Source: Micromonospora sp. RHAY321 (lineage in GTDB: Bacteria; Actinomycetota; Actinomycetes; Mycobacteriales; Micromonosporaceae). From it: a stretch of DNA of 64,000 nt. The notes beneath the pieces are model-generated. The model was not told the origin of the DNA. It did not search any database and saw only the letters and a program-made list of their open reading frames with translations. Below are positions 9,547 through 19,695 of this stretch, piece after piece. Position 1 is the first letter of the stretch, and each line of letters begins with the position of its first letter. Both the position numbers and the translations under genes were made by a program. The stretch lies in the NCBI RefSeq assembly GCF_023896955.1, contig NZ_JAMHIW010000017.1:1-64000 (forward strand), given 5' to 3'.

Positions 9547-9659
9547 CTCCTGTTCAGAGGGCCCGTCAAGTTGTTCACGACAAGCTCACCTGGCCCGCGA
9601 GCGACCACGACCGGGCGACGATCAGCGGGGTGCCGTCCGGCTGTGGAAGGATCCCCGCC

Positions 9660-9818
9660 GTGAGGGGATTCCTGCCGTGGCTGACGGTGCTGGCCGTGGT
9701 GCTGCTGCTCAGCGCACTGCGCCTGCGGGCACTGGCCACCGTCGTGTCGCTCGGCTGGCTGGTCTGGTGCCTGTGGACGTGGTTCCGCCCCGCCCGCCGC
9801 CGTTCCCGCCCGGACTGA
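9660..9818 (+). CDS. Small hydrophobic protein, unassigned
   Basis: A 52-aa frame on the plus strand that starts with GTG (VRGFLPWL) behind GGAAGGA at a spacing of 8 bp. It has a strongly hydrophobic first two-thirds, possibly two short membrane helices, followed by a basic Arg-rich tail. I do not recognise it. It lies between the divergent efe promoter and the 3' end of ahcY, and no other gene overlaps it. The good ribosome site and membrane-protein-like composition support it, but it is short and could be chance. Confidence 0.4.
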   Translation: MRGFLPWLTVLAVVLLLSALRLRALATVVSLGWLVWCLWTWFRPARRRSRPD

Positions 9819-9891
9819 CCGGCGTCGGAGCGGTCCGGAGACGACGAACCGGGCCGGCTGCGAACAGCCGACCCGGTGCGTGACGCGTCGA

Positions 9892-11391
<1,500 letters not shown>

Positions 11392-11669
11392 GAAAGCTCC
11401 TGTCGAACGATGTCTGCGCCGACTCTCCACCTTACGCGCGCCAGGGACGGCCGGCCGGGGACGGTCGGCGGACAGCGCACGGGGCGGTCGGTGGTGGACG
11501 AAAAATCCGCCCACGTCCCGCCCGCCCCGTGCATCCCCCCGGTTTGGTTCCCCGCACGTTGTCGGACCGTCGTCGCGATAACGCTGCGTACTCATAGAGT
11601 CACACTCAGCCAGAGGCGAGTCAAGCTATTCCGGGAAAGTCGGACTTGTGTCGGCGCAGCGAGCGACCG

Positions 11670-12833
11670 TCAGCGCAACCCAGCGGTTGCCACGTACGCC
11701 TCACCGTTGCCGCTGACCCGCAGCGACTCGCCCGCCGCGGTCCCGATCGCCGCCTGGCCGGAGGCCAGCGTCAGCGCCCCGGCCCCGTCGTCCACGGCGA
11801 TCGGGCCCACGGCACAGAGCACGACGCGAGGTCCCGGGAGCGACAGCGTGACCGAGGGCACCGCCGAACCGACCCGCACCCGGTGCAGCGCGAAGTCGTC
11901 CACCGGCACCGGCCAACACTCCACCCCCGGCGCAACCTGCTGCGCGGCCCGCACCGGATCGTCGAGCACCTCGAAGCGCAGCACCCGCATCAACTCGTCG
12001 ACGTCCACCCGCTTCGGGGTCAGCCCGCCACGCAGCACGTTGTCACTGGCCGCCATGATCTCCACGCCGCAACCGCTCAGATAGGCGTGCAGGTTGCCGG
12101 CGGGCATCCAGATGGCCTCCCCGGGCGACAGCCGCAGGTGGTGCAGCAGCAGCGCGACCAGCACGCCCGGGTCGCCCGGGTACGCGAGGGCCAGCCGGCG
12201 GGCCAGCTCCGCGTCCGGGCCGTCCGTCGACGCCGCGACCACGGAACTCAGCAGATCGTCGCGCTCCGCGAACGGCCAGCCGAGCAGCGTCCGCACCGCC
12301 GTACGCAGCCCCGCCGGCCCCGTCCGCAACGCGGCGACCACCGGCGCCAACGCCGGTACGCCGAACGCGTCGAGCGCCTCGGCCGACACCACCGGGTCCC
12401 GGAAGCCGCACAGCGCCTCGAACGGCGTGAGCGCCACCAGCAACTCCGGCTTGTGGTACGGATCGGAGTAGTTGCGCTCCCCCGGCGGCCGTCCGGTGTC
12501 CGCCTCGTAGCCCGCCCGGGCCTGCTCGGCGTCCGGGTGGGCCTGGAGGCTCAGCGGAGCCTCTGCGGCGAGCACCTTCAGCAGGAACGGCAGCCGGCTG
12601 CCGAACCGATCCGAGACCCGCTGGCCGAGCCACTGCCCCGGCTCGTCGCGCACCAGGTCACAGAGGCTGACCCGGAGGCCGGCCCGCTCGACGCTGGCCG
12701 GTGCGCCCGGGTGGGCACCCAACCACAGCTCCGCCTCGGGGCCGGCGCTGGGCACCGGTCGCCCCTGCAACATGGCGATCGCCGAGCGGGACCCCCAGGC
12801 GTAGTCCCGGATCGGTCCGTACAACAGTTCCAC
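11670..12833 (-). CDS. manA: Mannose-6-phosphate isomerase, class I
   Basis: A 387-aa type I phosphomannose isomerase interconverting fructose-6-P and mannose-6-P, the entry to GDP-mannose for PIMs, lipoglycans and protein mannosylation. The N-terminal part (IRDYAWGS), the metal-site motif LQAHPDAEQA and the cupin segments GEAIWMPAGNLHAYL and EIMAASDNVLRGG are all visible. It starts with GTG 3 bp after the stop of the cation-efflux gene, so the two are co-transcribed. The same order with a SIS-domain gene and manB is known in mycobacteria. Confidence 0.95.
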   Translation of the reverse strand: MELLYGPIRDYAWGSRSAIAMLQGRPVPSAGPEAELWLGAHPGAPASVERAGLRVSLCDLVRDEPGQWLGQRVSDRFGSRLPFLLKVLAAEAPLSLQAHPDAEQARAGYEADTGRPPGERNYSDPYHKPELLVALTPFEALCGFRDPVVSAEALDAFGVPALAPVVAALRTGPAGLRTAVRTLLGWPFAERDDLLSSVVAASTDGPDAELARRLALAYPGDPGVLVALLLHHLRLSPGEAIWMPAGNLHAYLSGCGVEIMAASDNVLRGGLTPKRVDVDELMRVLRFEVLDDPVRAAQQVAPGVECWPVPVDDFALHRVRVGSAVPSVTLSLPGPRVVLCAVGPIAVDDGAGALTLASGQAAIGTAAGESLRVSGNGEAYVATAGLR

Positions 12834-12836
12834 CGG

Positions 12837-13844
12837 TCAGCCCCCGGGCCGCCCGGCCGCCTCACCCGACGCGTCCTGCGGTTGCGGTACGGCGGTGCCG
12901 GCGACGGCACCGGTGCCGGCCTCGGCGGCGGCGGCGCTGTAGATGTCGGGCTCCAGGTAGATCACCCGGGCGGTCGGCACCGCCGCGCGGATCCGCGCCT
13001 CCGCGGCGTTGATGCCCCGGGCCAGGTCCTCGGCGCTCTCGCAGGCCGGCACCGCGATCTTCGCGGCCACCATCAGCTCCTCCGGCCCCAGGTAGAGCGT
13101 CTTCATGTGGATGATCCGCTCGACCTCCGGGCCGTCGGTGATGGCCCGCTCGATGGCGTCCACGTCGTGCTGCTCAGCACCCTCACCGAGCAGCAGGCTC
13201 TTCGTCTCGATGGCCAGCACGATCGCGATGGTCACCAGCAGGATGCCGATCATGGCGGTGCCGGCGGCGTCCCACTCGCCGTTGCCGGTGATCAGCGTCA
13301 TGGTGACGCCGAACAGCGCGAACACCAGACCGACCAGCGCGCCGAAGTCCTCCAGCAGCACCACCGGCAGCTCCGGTGCCTTGGCCCGGCGGATGAAGTG
13401 CACCCAGGACTGGTTGCCGCGGATGTGGTTGGACTCCTTGATGGCCGTCCGGAAGGAGAACGACTCCATGATGATCGCCGACACCAGCACGACCACCGGC
13501 ACCCAGTGCCATTCGGTGATCCCGTGTGGATGCGCCCACTTGTGGTACGCCTCGTACAGGGCGAACAGGCCACCGACGCTGAACAGCACGATCGACACGA
13601 TGAACGCGTAGATGTAGCGCTCCCGGCCGTACCCGAACGGGTGCTGCGGGGTCGCCTCGCGCTTCGCCCGCTTGCCACCGAGCAGCAGCAGACCCTGGTT
13701 GCCGGAGTCGGCGACCGAGTGGATCGCCTCGGCCAGCATCGACGACGAGCCGGTCAGGATGAACGCGACGAACTTGGTGACGGCGATGCCGATGTTGGCC
13801 AGCAGTGCCGCGACGATCGCCTTGGTCCCACCGTTGGCGCTCAC
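12837..13844 (-). CDS. Cation diffusion facilitator family transporter
   Basis: A 335-aa CDF family metal efflux protein. Hydrophobic helices alternate with the family motif around AEAIHSVADSGNQ (HXXXD metal site in helix 2), a second metal-site helix later, and a cytoplasmic C-terminal ferredoxin-like domain (ERIIHMKTLYLGPEELMV). The metal (Zn, Fe, Co or Mn) cannot be told from sequence. It starts at GTG 13842-13844 behind GGAG and sits between the SIS-domain gene and manA. Confidence 0.92.
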   Translation of the reverse strand: MSANGGTKAIVAALLANIGIAVTKFVAFILTGSSSMLAEAIHSVADSGNQGLLLLGGKRAKREATPQHPFGYGRERYIYAFIVSIVLFSVGGLFALYEAYHKWAHPHGITEWHWVPVVVLVSAIIMESFSFRTAIKESNHIRGNQSWVHFIRRAKAPELPVVLLEDFGALVGLVFALFGVTMTLITGNGEWDAAGTAMIGILLVTIAIVLAIETKSLLLGEGAEQHDVDAIERAITDGPEVERIIHMKTLYLGPEELMVAAKIAVPACESAEDLARGINAAEARIRAAVPTARVIYLEPDIYSAAAAEAGTGAVAGTAVPQPQDASGEAAGRPGG

Positions 13845-13911
13845 GCCGTCGCTCCGCTCCGCCGCGCGGCACCGCCCGGCTTGACGGTGTTCCGCCGCGC
13901 ACTAGGTCCGT

Positions 13912-15108
13912 TCACTGGTTCGACAGCTCCTTCATCTCGGTGATGGCTGGTACCGCCATCGGGTCCAGCCCGTGGGCCAGGGCAAGGTAGATCGAGGCGA
14001 AATCGGGTACGGCGATCAGCGAGGCCAGCCGCTCCAGCGCGGAGCCACCCTCGGCGGTCACCACGTCGCATCGCACGCCGCGGCGCTCGGCGAGGGTCTG
14101 CACGGCGTCCGCGCGGCGCTCCTCGACCGCCAGCGGCTCGTCCGTGTCGTCCTCGGCGTTGAGCCCACCGTCGCGCAGCAGCACGAGCCGCAGCCGGGTG
14201 CCCTCACCGTCGTCCTCCGCCGGGTCGGCGAAGATGTCCCGCTCCCCCTCGGCCAGCCCACCGAAGACGCCGTCGAGCAGGCCGACCCGGCCCCGACCGG
14301 CCTCGCCGAGCGCACCGGTGACCACCGGGTAGCGGGCGTTGGCCGACAGGGTGTCGCCGAAACGGCGGGCCGCCACGGTCGCCAGCGGGGACGAGCCCCA
14401 GACGATCGGGATCGAGCCGGCCAGGCCCAGGGCCAGTGACTTCGCCGGGTTCACGAAGGACTCCGCGGCGGACCGGCAGCGGTCGGCGTCCGCGTCGAGC
14501 CGGGCCGCGGTCTCCGCGAGGTCCGCCTCGTTGACCTTCACGAGCCCGAGAGAACGGGCGGCGAGCAGCACCGGCACGGTCAGCGCCCAGAGGCTCGCCC
14601 GCGCCGGTGCGCGCCGGGGCACCGGGATGAACGGCGCCCGGGCCCGCTCGGCGACCGACTGCAACTGCGAGTCGGGGGCACCCACCGCGACCAGCCGGGC
14701 GCCCCGCCGGTGCGCCGCCTCGGCGGCGCCGAGCGCCTCCGGGCTGCGACCGGACGCGCTCACCGCGATCACCACGTCGGCCGCGCCCACCCAACCGGGT
14801 ACGCCCGCGCTGCGGTGCGCGATGACCGGAACCGGGCAGCGTGGCCCGGCCACCGTGGCCAGCACGTCGCCGGTACGCCCGGCGGTGCCGATGCCGGCGA
14901 TCACGACGGCCCGGGGCCGCCCGTCGTCGGCGAGCACGGCGAGGTTCGCCTCGGCGGCCAGGGCGGCCGTCTCGCGGACCTGTGCGCCGGCCGAGGCGGT
15001 GTGCCGGAGCATGCCGCCCGGGTCGTGCTCGGCCAGGGCGTCCGGGTTGTCGAGCAGGGCTTCGTCGGCGTCACGACGTCCGCTGACACCGGCCGTACCG
15101 TCGATCAT
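13912..15108 (-). CDS. SIS-domain protein, phosphoglucose/phosphomannose isomerase-like (TobH type)
   Basis: A 398-aa protein with two sugar-isomerase folds. The N-terminal half shows VVIAGIGTAGRTGDVLAT, and VVIAVSASGRSPEALG is a phosphosugar-binding loop; the C-terminal half resembles the bacterial bifunctional PGI/PMI domain. In mycobacteria the equivalent gene between manA and manB is annotated tobH. Catalytic residues of true PMI are not all evident, so substrate is uncertain; a role in mannose metabolism rests on context. ATG at 15106-15108 overlaps the Trm112 stop by 4 bp. Confidence 0.85.
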   Translation of the reverse strand: MIDGTAGVSGRRDADEALLDNPDALAEHDPGGMLRHTASAGAQVRETAALAAEANLAVLADDGRPRAVVIAGIGTAGRTGDVLATVAGPRCPVPVIAHRSAGVPGWVGAADVVIAVSASGRSPEALGAAEAAHRRGARLVAVGAPDSQLQSVAERARAPFIPVPRRAPARASLWALTVPVLLAARSLGLVKVNEADLAETAARLDADADRCRSAAESFVNPAKSLALGLAGSIPIVWGSSPLATVAARRFGDTLSANARYPVVTGALGEAGRGRVGLLDGVFGGLAEGERDIFADPAEDDGEGTRLRLVLLRDGGLNAEDDTDEPLAVEERRADAVQTLAERRGVRCDVVTAEGGSALERLASLIAVPDFASIYLALAHGLDPMAVPAITEMKELSNQ

Positions 15109-15290
15109 GAGGACTGCCCGGGGCCGCCGCGTGCCTCGTCGAGAAGCAGCACCGGCACGTCGTCACGGACCTCGAAGATCCGGCCGCACTGCGTGCAGGT
15201 GAGCGTCTGCCCCTCGGCGTCGTAGCTGAGCGGGGCGTGGTGCGTGTCCGGACAGGCGAGAATCTCGAGCAACTGCGGATCCAGGGCCAT
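15105..15290 (-). CDS. Trm112 family zinc-ribbon protein
   Basis: A 61-aa Trm112-like protein that begins LLEILACPDTHHAP and has a second knuckle CTQCGRIFEV followed by DDVPVLL. The first knuckle has only one Cys (Cys13) with His residues nearby, while Cys32 and Cys35 form the second. Trm112 proteins activate methyltransferases in other organisms; the bacterial role is less clear. Ribosome site AAGGAG precedes ATG 15288-15290, and the 3' end overlaps the SIS-domain gene by 4 bp. Confidence 0.9.
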   Translation of the reverse strand: MALDPQLLEILACPDTHHAPLSYDAEGQTLTCTQCGRIFEVRDDVPVLLLDEARGGPGQSS

Positions 15291-15351
15291 GGCACGGCTC
15301 CTTCCACGTGTGCGGCTTCACCGGCGGCGGTGCCGACCGGCGCAGGCGATC

Positions 15352-16737
15352 TTATCGGCGAACCCGGCCGAGCACCTCGTCACGGAGCGAGATCATCCGC
15401 TCGCGGGTGGGCGCCTCGACGTTGAGCCGCAGCAGCGGCTCGGTGTTGGAGGCGCGCAGGTTGAACCACGCGCCGTCGGGGAAACGCAGGGTGAGACCGT
15501 CCATCTCGTCGGCCGTCGCGTCGGGGTAGGCCGCCCGCACCTCGGCAACCGCCGCCGCCTGGTCGATGACCGTCGAGTTGATCTCACCGGAGGCGATGTA
15601 GCGCTCGTACTCGCCGGCCAGGACGGACAGTGGCAGCGACTGCTCCCCGAGCGCGGCGAGCGTGTGCATCGCGGCCAGCATTCCGGTGTCGGCGAACCAG
15701 AAGTCCCGGAAGTAGTAGTGCGCGGAGTGCTCGCCGCCGAAGACGGCGTTGGTGCGCGCCATCTCCGCCTTGATGAAGGAGTGCCCGACCCGGGCGACCA
15801 CCGGCTCCCCACCGTGCTCGCGGATGATCTCCGGCACGGCGCTGGAGGTGATCAGGCCGTGGATCACCGTGGAGCCGGGGTGCTTGGCCAGCTCACGCGC
15901 GGCGACCAGGGCGGTGATCGCCGACGGTGAGACCGGCTCACCGCGCTCGTCCACCACGAAGCACCGGTCGGCGTCGCCGTCGAAGGCCAGCCCGATGTCG
16001 GCCCCGTGCTCGACCACGGCACGCTGCAGGTCGACCAGGTTCGCAGGGTCCAGCGGGTTGGCCTCGTGGTTGGGGAAGGTGCCGTCCAGTTCGAAGTAGA
16101 GCGGGACGATCTCCAGCGGCAGCGCCGACAGGGCGGCGTCACCCAGCACGGTGGGAACGGTGAAGCCACCCATTCCGTTGCCGGCGTCGACCACCACCTT
16201 CAGCGGCCGGATGCCGGAGAGGTCGACCAGCTTGCGCAGGTAGGCGGCATAGTCGGGAAGCAGGTCCCGCCGCTGTGCCGGGCGGGTCGGCTCACCGGCC
16301 GGACGGGACGCGCCCGAATCCAGCAGCGCCTGAGCCCGCTTCCGGATCTCGGCCAGCCCGCTGTCCTGGCCGATCGGCCGCGCACCGGAGCGGCACATCT
16401 TGATGCCGTTGTACTGGGCCGGGTTGTGACTGGCCGTGAACATGGCACCGGGCAGGTCGAGTGAGCCGGAGGCGAAGTAGAGCAGATCGGTGGAGGCGAG
16501 CCCGATCTCGATCACCGAGCGCCCCTCGGCCCGTACACCGGTGGCGAAGGCGGCGGCCAACCCGGGCGAAGTGGCCCGCATGTCGTACCCGACGACGACC
16601 GCGTCGCCCGGCTCGTCGGTGGTGTTGAGCAGCTGGGTGAATGCGGCTCCGAGCGCCTCGGCGACCCGCTCGTCCCACTGGTCCGGCACCGTCCCTCGGA
16701 CGTCGTACGCCTTCACGATCTGGGACAGATCAGACAC
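15352..16737 (-). CDS. manB: Phosphomannomutase/phosphoglucomutase
   Basis: A 461-aa alpha-D-phosphohexomutase. The phosphoserine loop TASHNPAQYNG, the metal-binding loop DGDADRCF, and the sugar loop GGEHSAHYYF plus the C-terminal RASNTEPLLRLNVE phosphate-binding motif are all intact. It converts mannose-6-P to mannose-1-P for GDP-mannose synthesis. It starts GTG 16735-16737 behind AAGGAG. Upstream of Trm112 and the SIS-domain gene, it belongs to the mannose module that ends with manA. Confidence 0.95.
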   Translation of the reverse strand: MSDLSQIVKAYDVRGTVPDQWDERVAEALGAAFTQLLNTTDEPGDAVVVGYDMRATSPGLAAAFATGVRAEGRSVIEIGLASTDLLYFASGSLDLPGAMFTASHNPAQYNGIKMCRSGARPIGQDSGLAEIRKRAQALLDSGASRPAGEPTRPAQRRDLLPDYAAYLRKLVDLSGIRPLKVVVDAGNGMGGFTVPTVLGDAALSALPLEIVPLYFELDGTFPNHEANPLDPANLVDLQRAVVEHGADIGLAFDGDADRCFVVDERGEPVSPSAITALVAARELAKHPGSTVIHGLITSSAVPEIIREHGGEPVVARVGHSFIKAEMARTNAVFGGEHSAHYYFRDFWFADTGMLAAMHTLAALGEQSLPLSVLAGEYERYIASGEINSTVIDQAAAVAEVRAAYPDATADEMDGLTLRFPDGAWFNLRASNTEPLLRLNVEAPTRERMISLRDEVLGRVRR

Positions 16738-16805
16738 TGGTTCCGCTCCTTGGCCGCAGGTTCCACCGAACCTGAGCGTATCGGAGGGCCGAGGTCCCTC
16801 CCCGC

Positions 16806-17855
16806 TCAGCCGGGGAGCCGGGGCATGAACACGGTGTGGTCGCCGCCGTCGGCGGGCGGGTCCTTGGGCAGCGGCCCGGCTCCCGGACCGCCCGGCATCG
16901 GCTGCGTCGCGTCGGGCGTCGGGGCGGCACCGGCCGGCCGCGCCCCGTAGACCCCGCCCGTGGCCGGCCGGGGAGCGGGCACTGTGCCGTAGACGTCGGG
17001 TTGCGGCTGCTGGCCGTACACGCCGCCGGTCTGGCCGGGCACGGCCGGCGACCCACCGCCGGAGCGGTAGGTGGTGCCACCGGGGTTAACCGGCAGAGGC
17101 CCCGGGGTGCCGTCGGTCGGCGTCCGGTCCTGCCGCGAGCGACGGAACAGCAGCACGATGAGCAGCAGTCCGACGGCCACCATCGCGATGCCGAAGAACA
17201 TCACCGGCGAGCCGCCACCGGACTCGGCAGCGGCGGCCGTGGTGTCGGGCGCGCCGGAGACGCCCAGCGCGGCCGGGTTCACCGCCTCGACGGGCGCGGC
17301 CTCGCTCGGCGTGGGCGACGGCTTCTTCGACGGCGTCGGGGTGGGTGACGCGGAAACCCGGCCGCCCACCACCCTCGCCGCGTCGGAACCCCGACCCAGC
17401 TCCTGGCCGGCCGCGCTGGCGGCCGCCCCGACAACCGCGAGCCGACCGCCCGGAGCACCCGCGGCGAAGGACACCCGGTACCGCACGGTGATGCCCTTGC
17501 CCTTGCACAACGTCGGCTTCGCCGGTGAGGTCTGCGCGGTCGCCACGCTGCCGTCACCGCCGGTAACCGGCACCGGGAACCACGTTCCGCCAGCGTTGAC
17601 CTGCACCGTCACCTGATCCGGCTGCAGGCCCTCAAGCCGCAGACCCAGGGCGGTACGCAGCAGGACGCACCCGTCGGAGCGCTTGCGCACCGCGACGTTC
17701 ACCCCCTGCGCCGAGCCACCGGCGGTGAAGCTGCTGGCCGAACCCACCCGGACCGAGTCGTCGTCGGCCAGTGCCGGTGACGCACCGAGCAGCACCAGGC
17801 CGCCCACCAGACCGCAGACCGCCGCGAGTCGCGCCGCGCGCCGACGTACCGTCAT
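16806..17855 (-). CDS. Secreted-domain membrane protein with proline-rich cytoplasmic tail
   Basis: A 349-aa protein I cannot assign to a named family. It has a Sec signal peptide ending at about ASPALADD, an extracellular domain (about 35-170) with a Cys pair, a Ser/Thr/Pro/Lys stalk (PTPTPSKKPSPTPSE), one transmembrane helix (MFFGIAMVAVGLLLIVLLF) followed by an Arg-rich stop-transfer, and a Gly/Pro/Gln-rich tail with GGVYG-type repeats. I chose ATG 17853-17855, preceded by GAGGTGATC. The frame upstream to 18245 is not coding. The topology suggests a surface sensor or anchor. Confidence 0.75.
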   Translation of the reverse strand: MTVRRRAARLAAVCGLVGGLVLLGASPALADDDSVRVGSASSFTAGGSAQGVNVAVRKRSDGCVLLRTALGLRLEGLQPDQVTVQVNAGGTWFPVPVTGGDGSVATAQTSPAKPTLCKGKGITVRYRVSFAAGAPGGRLAVVGAAASAAGQELGRGSDAARVVGGRVSASPTPTPSKKPSPTPSEAAPVEAVNPAALGVSGAPDTTAAAAESGGGSPVMFFGIAMVAVGLLLIVLLFRRSRQDRTPTDGTPGPLPVNPGGTTYRSGGGSPAVPGQTGGVYGQQPQPDVYGTVPAPRPATGGVYGARPAGAAPTPDATQPMPGGPGAGPLPKDPPADGGDHTVFMPRLPG

Positions 17856-18004
17856 GATCACCTCGCCGTTCCTCCCCGGGTGGGGTCCGCGGGTCAGGCT
17901 ACTACCGGCCCACCCCCACCCCTGGTCATAGAGCGGCCCGGATGTGTGCGCCGTTACGGTTTGCGGCCCAGCTCGCGGACCTGTCGAGGGTGCCCGGCAC
18001 CGGG

Positions 18005-18772
18005 CTAGCGTGCACCGGCCAGGGCGTCCCGACAGAGCCGGTCGGCGGTACGGGTGGTCTCCGGCAGGCGGTAGCGCGGGGTCAGCGCGAGCACCTGCGC
18101 CGTGGCGTTCTCCAGGCTCATCCGGTGCCCGACGCTCACGAACACCGGCTTGACTCCGTCCCGGGTCCGCAGCACCCGGCCGACGACCTCGCCGCCGTCG
18201 CGCAGCGGTGACCAGGCACCCCGACGGGCGGGCGGCGGCGCCCACTCGCCGACCAGCGGCGTCTTCCCCACCCCGATCGCGGGCAGCCCGGTGACCACGC
18301 CGAGGTGACAGGCGAGCCCGAACCGACGCGGATGGGCCAGCCCGTGCCCGTCGCAGACCAACAGGTCCGGGCGGGTCGTGAGACGGTCCAGCGCGGCGAG
18401 CAACGCGGGCAGCTCCCGGAAGGCGAACAGCCCCGGAACGTAGCCGAACGCGGGCCGGCCCACGCTGACCGCGGAATCCACCACGGCCAACGTCCGGGCG
18501 TCCAACACGGTCACGGCCGCCGCGAGGAGGTCACCGCTCCGCGCGTACGCGACGTCCAGGCCAGCCACCGTCGTGGGCGCCGTCGGCCCCGGCCCGACAA
18601 GGTCCACCAGCGGCCGCAACTCCTCCTGTACGGCCACCGCCTCCGCCACCGTGCCCGGCCCTGCTCCTGCCGCCGGCGCGGGCGCGGGCGGCCATGATCG
18701 ACTCGGTATCGGCGATATCGGGCTATCAGACGGCCCTGGATGCCCCGATGTCCTGGACCTCGAGTCGATCAC
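18005..18772 (-). CDS. nfi: Endonuclease V
   Basis: A deoxyinosine 3' endonuclease that cuts one bond downstream of deaminated adenine. The family hallmarks are present: GLDVAY (catalytic Asp), FGYVPGLFAFRE, and CDGHGLAHPRRFGLACHLG. The GTG at 18772 overlaps the stop of the upstream gene by 4 bp (GTGA) and gives 255 aa. The first 40 residues are not conserved, so an internal GTG near 18649 (VAEAVAVQEEL) is an alternative start giving a more typical length. Confidence 0.9.
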   Translation of the reverse strand: MIDSRSRTSGHPGPSDSPISPIPSRSWPPAPAPAAGAGPGTVAEAVAVQEELRPLVDLVGPGPTAPTTVAGLDVAYARSGDLLAAAVTVLDARTLAVVDSAVSVGRPAFGYVPGLFAFRELPALLAALDRLTTRPDLLVCDGHGLAHPRRFGLACHLGVVTGLPAIGVGKTPLVGEWAPPPARRGAWSPLRDGGEVVGRVLRTRDGVKPVFVSVGHRMSLENATAQVLALTPRYRLPETTRTADRLCRDALAGAR

Positions 18773-19074
18773 CCGCGGCGCTCGCCGTCGGCGGCCCTTT
18801 TGTCTGGTCCGTCCTGCATAGACGGCACGACCGGCCCAGTGTCGGTGGAGTGGGCGTCGCGATCCGGGCCGCCATCGGCGCCGTCAGCACCCGGGCCGGC
18901 GGCCCGGCTCCCGGTCGCGCCGAAGGCGAGCGCGAACACCAGACCGAGGGCGATGCCGAAGGCGACTCCACCCGACGAGCCGAACAAAGGGATGCCGATC
19001 GCCAGCCCGACCAGGATCCCGACCGGCCACGCCCAGGCCTTGGACCTGCTGTTCTGCGTTCCGGATCTCGCCAT
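18769..19074 (-). CDS. Small two-helix membrane protein
   Basis: A 101-aa protein of unknown function. A short basic N-terminus is followed by two Gly/Ala-rich membrane segments (WPVGILVGLAIGIPLF and GVAFGIALGLVFALAFG) in a hairpin-like arrangement and a hydrophilic Asp/Gly-rich tail. Similar small glycine-rich membrane proteins are common in actinobacteria without assigned role. Its stop overlaps the endonuclease V start, so the two are probably co-transcribed. Confidence 0.7.
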   Translation of the reverse strand: MARSGTQNSRSKAWAWPVGILVGLAIGIPLFGSSGGVAFGIALGLVFALAFGATGSRAAGPGADGADGGPDRDAHSTDTGPVVPSMQDGPDKRAADGERRG

Positions 19075-19377
19075 GCCTCAATGCTATTCCGGCCTCGCGG
19101 TTTCCCCCGGGGCGGACCTGTTCTAAGGCGCTTAACCTCGACGACCTCCGCACCGTGGTCATTGGCCGTCACTGGCCCACCCTTCCGTCGATCAGAAACG
19201 ATGACCATGTCCGACAGCCAAAGTCCGGGTGGGCCGCCGTCGGAGGTCGTTGCTTCGGCGTCGTGCGTGCGGCGAGGAGTCAGCCAAGCGACGGCCCTCG
19301 CCGATCCCAGAACCCCTCTGCAACCGAGATCACCTCTGCCGGTGCCCGTGGTGGCCGAAACCGCAGATCCGCCGACG
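19075..19377. other. Gene-free stretch downstream of the toxin-immunity genes
   Basis: I see no frame with convincing coding character here and no clear terminator hairpin. It separates the end of the putative immunity gene from the small membrane protein gene; all are on the minus strand. The base composition is less GC-rich than the housekeeping genes, like the adjoining immunity gene, so it may be remnant DNA from turnover of toxin/immunity modules. Confidence 0.4.
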
Positions 19378-19695
19378 TTACTGCTTACCGGAGTTCGGCC
19401 GGTCGTCACTATCTCCGGCTCCGGGGAACATGGCACGGATGAGGCTCTCATCGGGCAACTTCTCACCACCGGTGACAGCCTCAGCCACCCTCTCGGCCAC
19501 CGCGCGGTCGACGTTGTCGTAACGGTCGATGTTTCGGTAGTCGTCAAGGAAACGCACGACAAGTCCCGGATCGTAGGCCCATGCTCGTTTCCGGTGGTCC
19601 CAGAGGATCGCCTGGCCACGTCCTGAGTCCATGACGAAAAGCCCCGCGGGGGGTCCTTTCTCATCGCTCCGGTAGATCACGTAGTAGCTCAACAA
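19378..19695 (-). CDS. Putative immunity protein for the adjacent polymorphic toxin
   Basis: A protein of about 105 aa that I do not recognise by family. It is acidic, soluble-looking, without signal peptide, and starts inside the 3' end of the toxin gene (35-bp overlap with TTG at 19693-19695; a GTG at 19680 is an alternative). Position immediately after the toxin C-terminus, small size, overlap and the same unusual lower G+C as the toxin tip are the usual features of a cognate immunity gene. The function is inferred from context only. Confidence 0.6.
   Translation of the reverse strand: MLSYYVIYRSDEKGPPAGLFVMDSGRGQAILWDHRKRAWAYDPGLVVRFLDDYRNIDRYDNVDRAVAERVAEAVTGGEKLPDESLIRAMFPGAGDSDDRPNSGKQ

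Noticed and set aside
11392..11669. Possible SAM/SAH riboswitch before ahcY
   Set aside because: I could not match the conserved cores of known SAM or SAH riboswitch classes; a covariance-model search would settle it.
11646..13943. 765-codon plus-strand frame over manA and the cation-efflux gene
   Set aside because: Antisense shadow of two recognised genes with no motif of its own.
18694..19664. Plus- and minus-strand frames of about 310 codons between endonuclease V and the toxin
   Set aside because: They cross the small membrane protein and immunity gene in other frames, and their translations are low-complexity Ser/Thr/Arg without motif.
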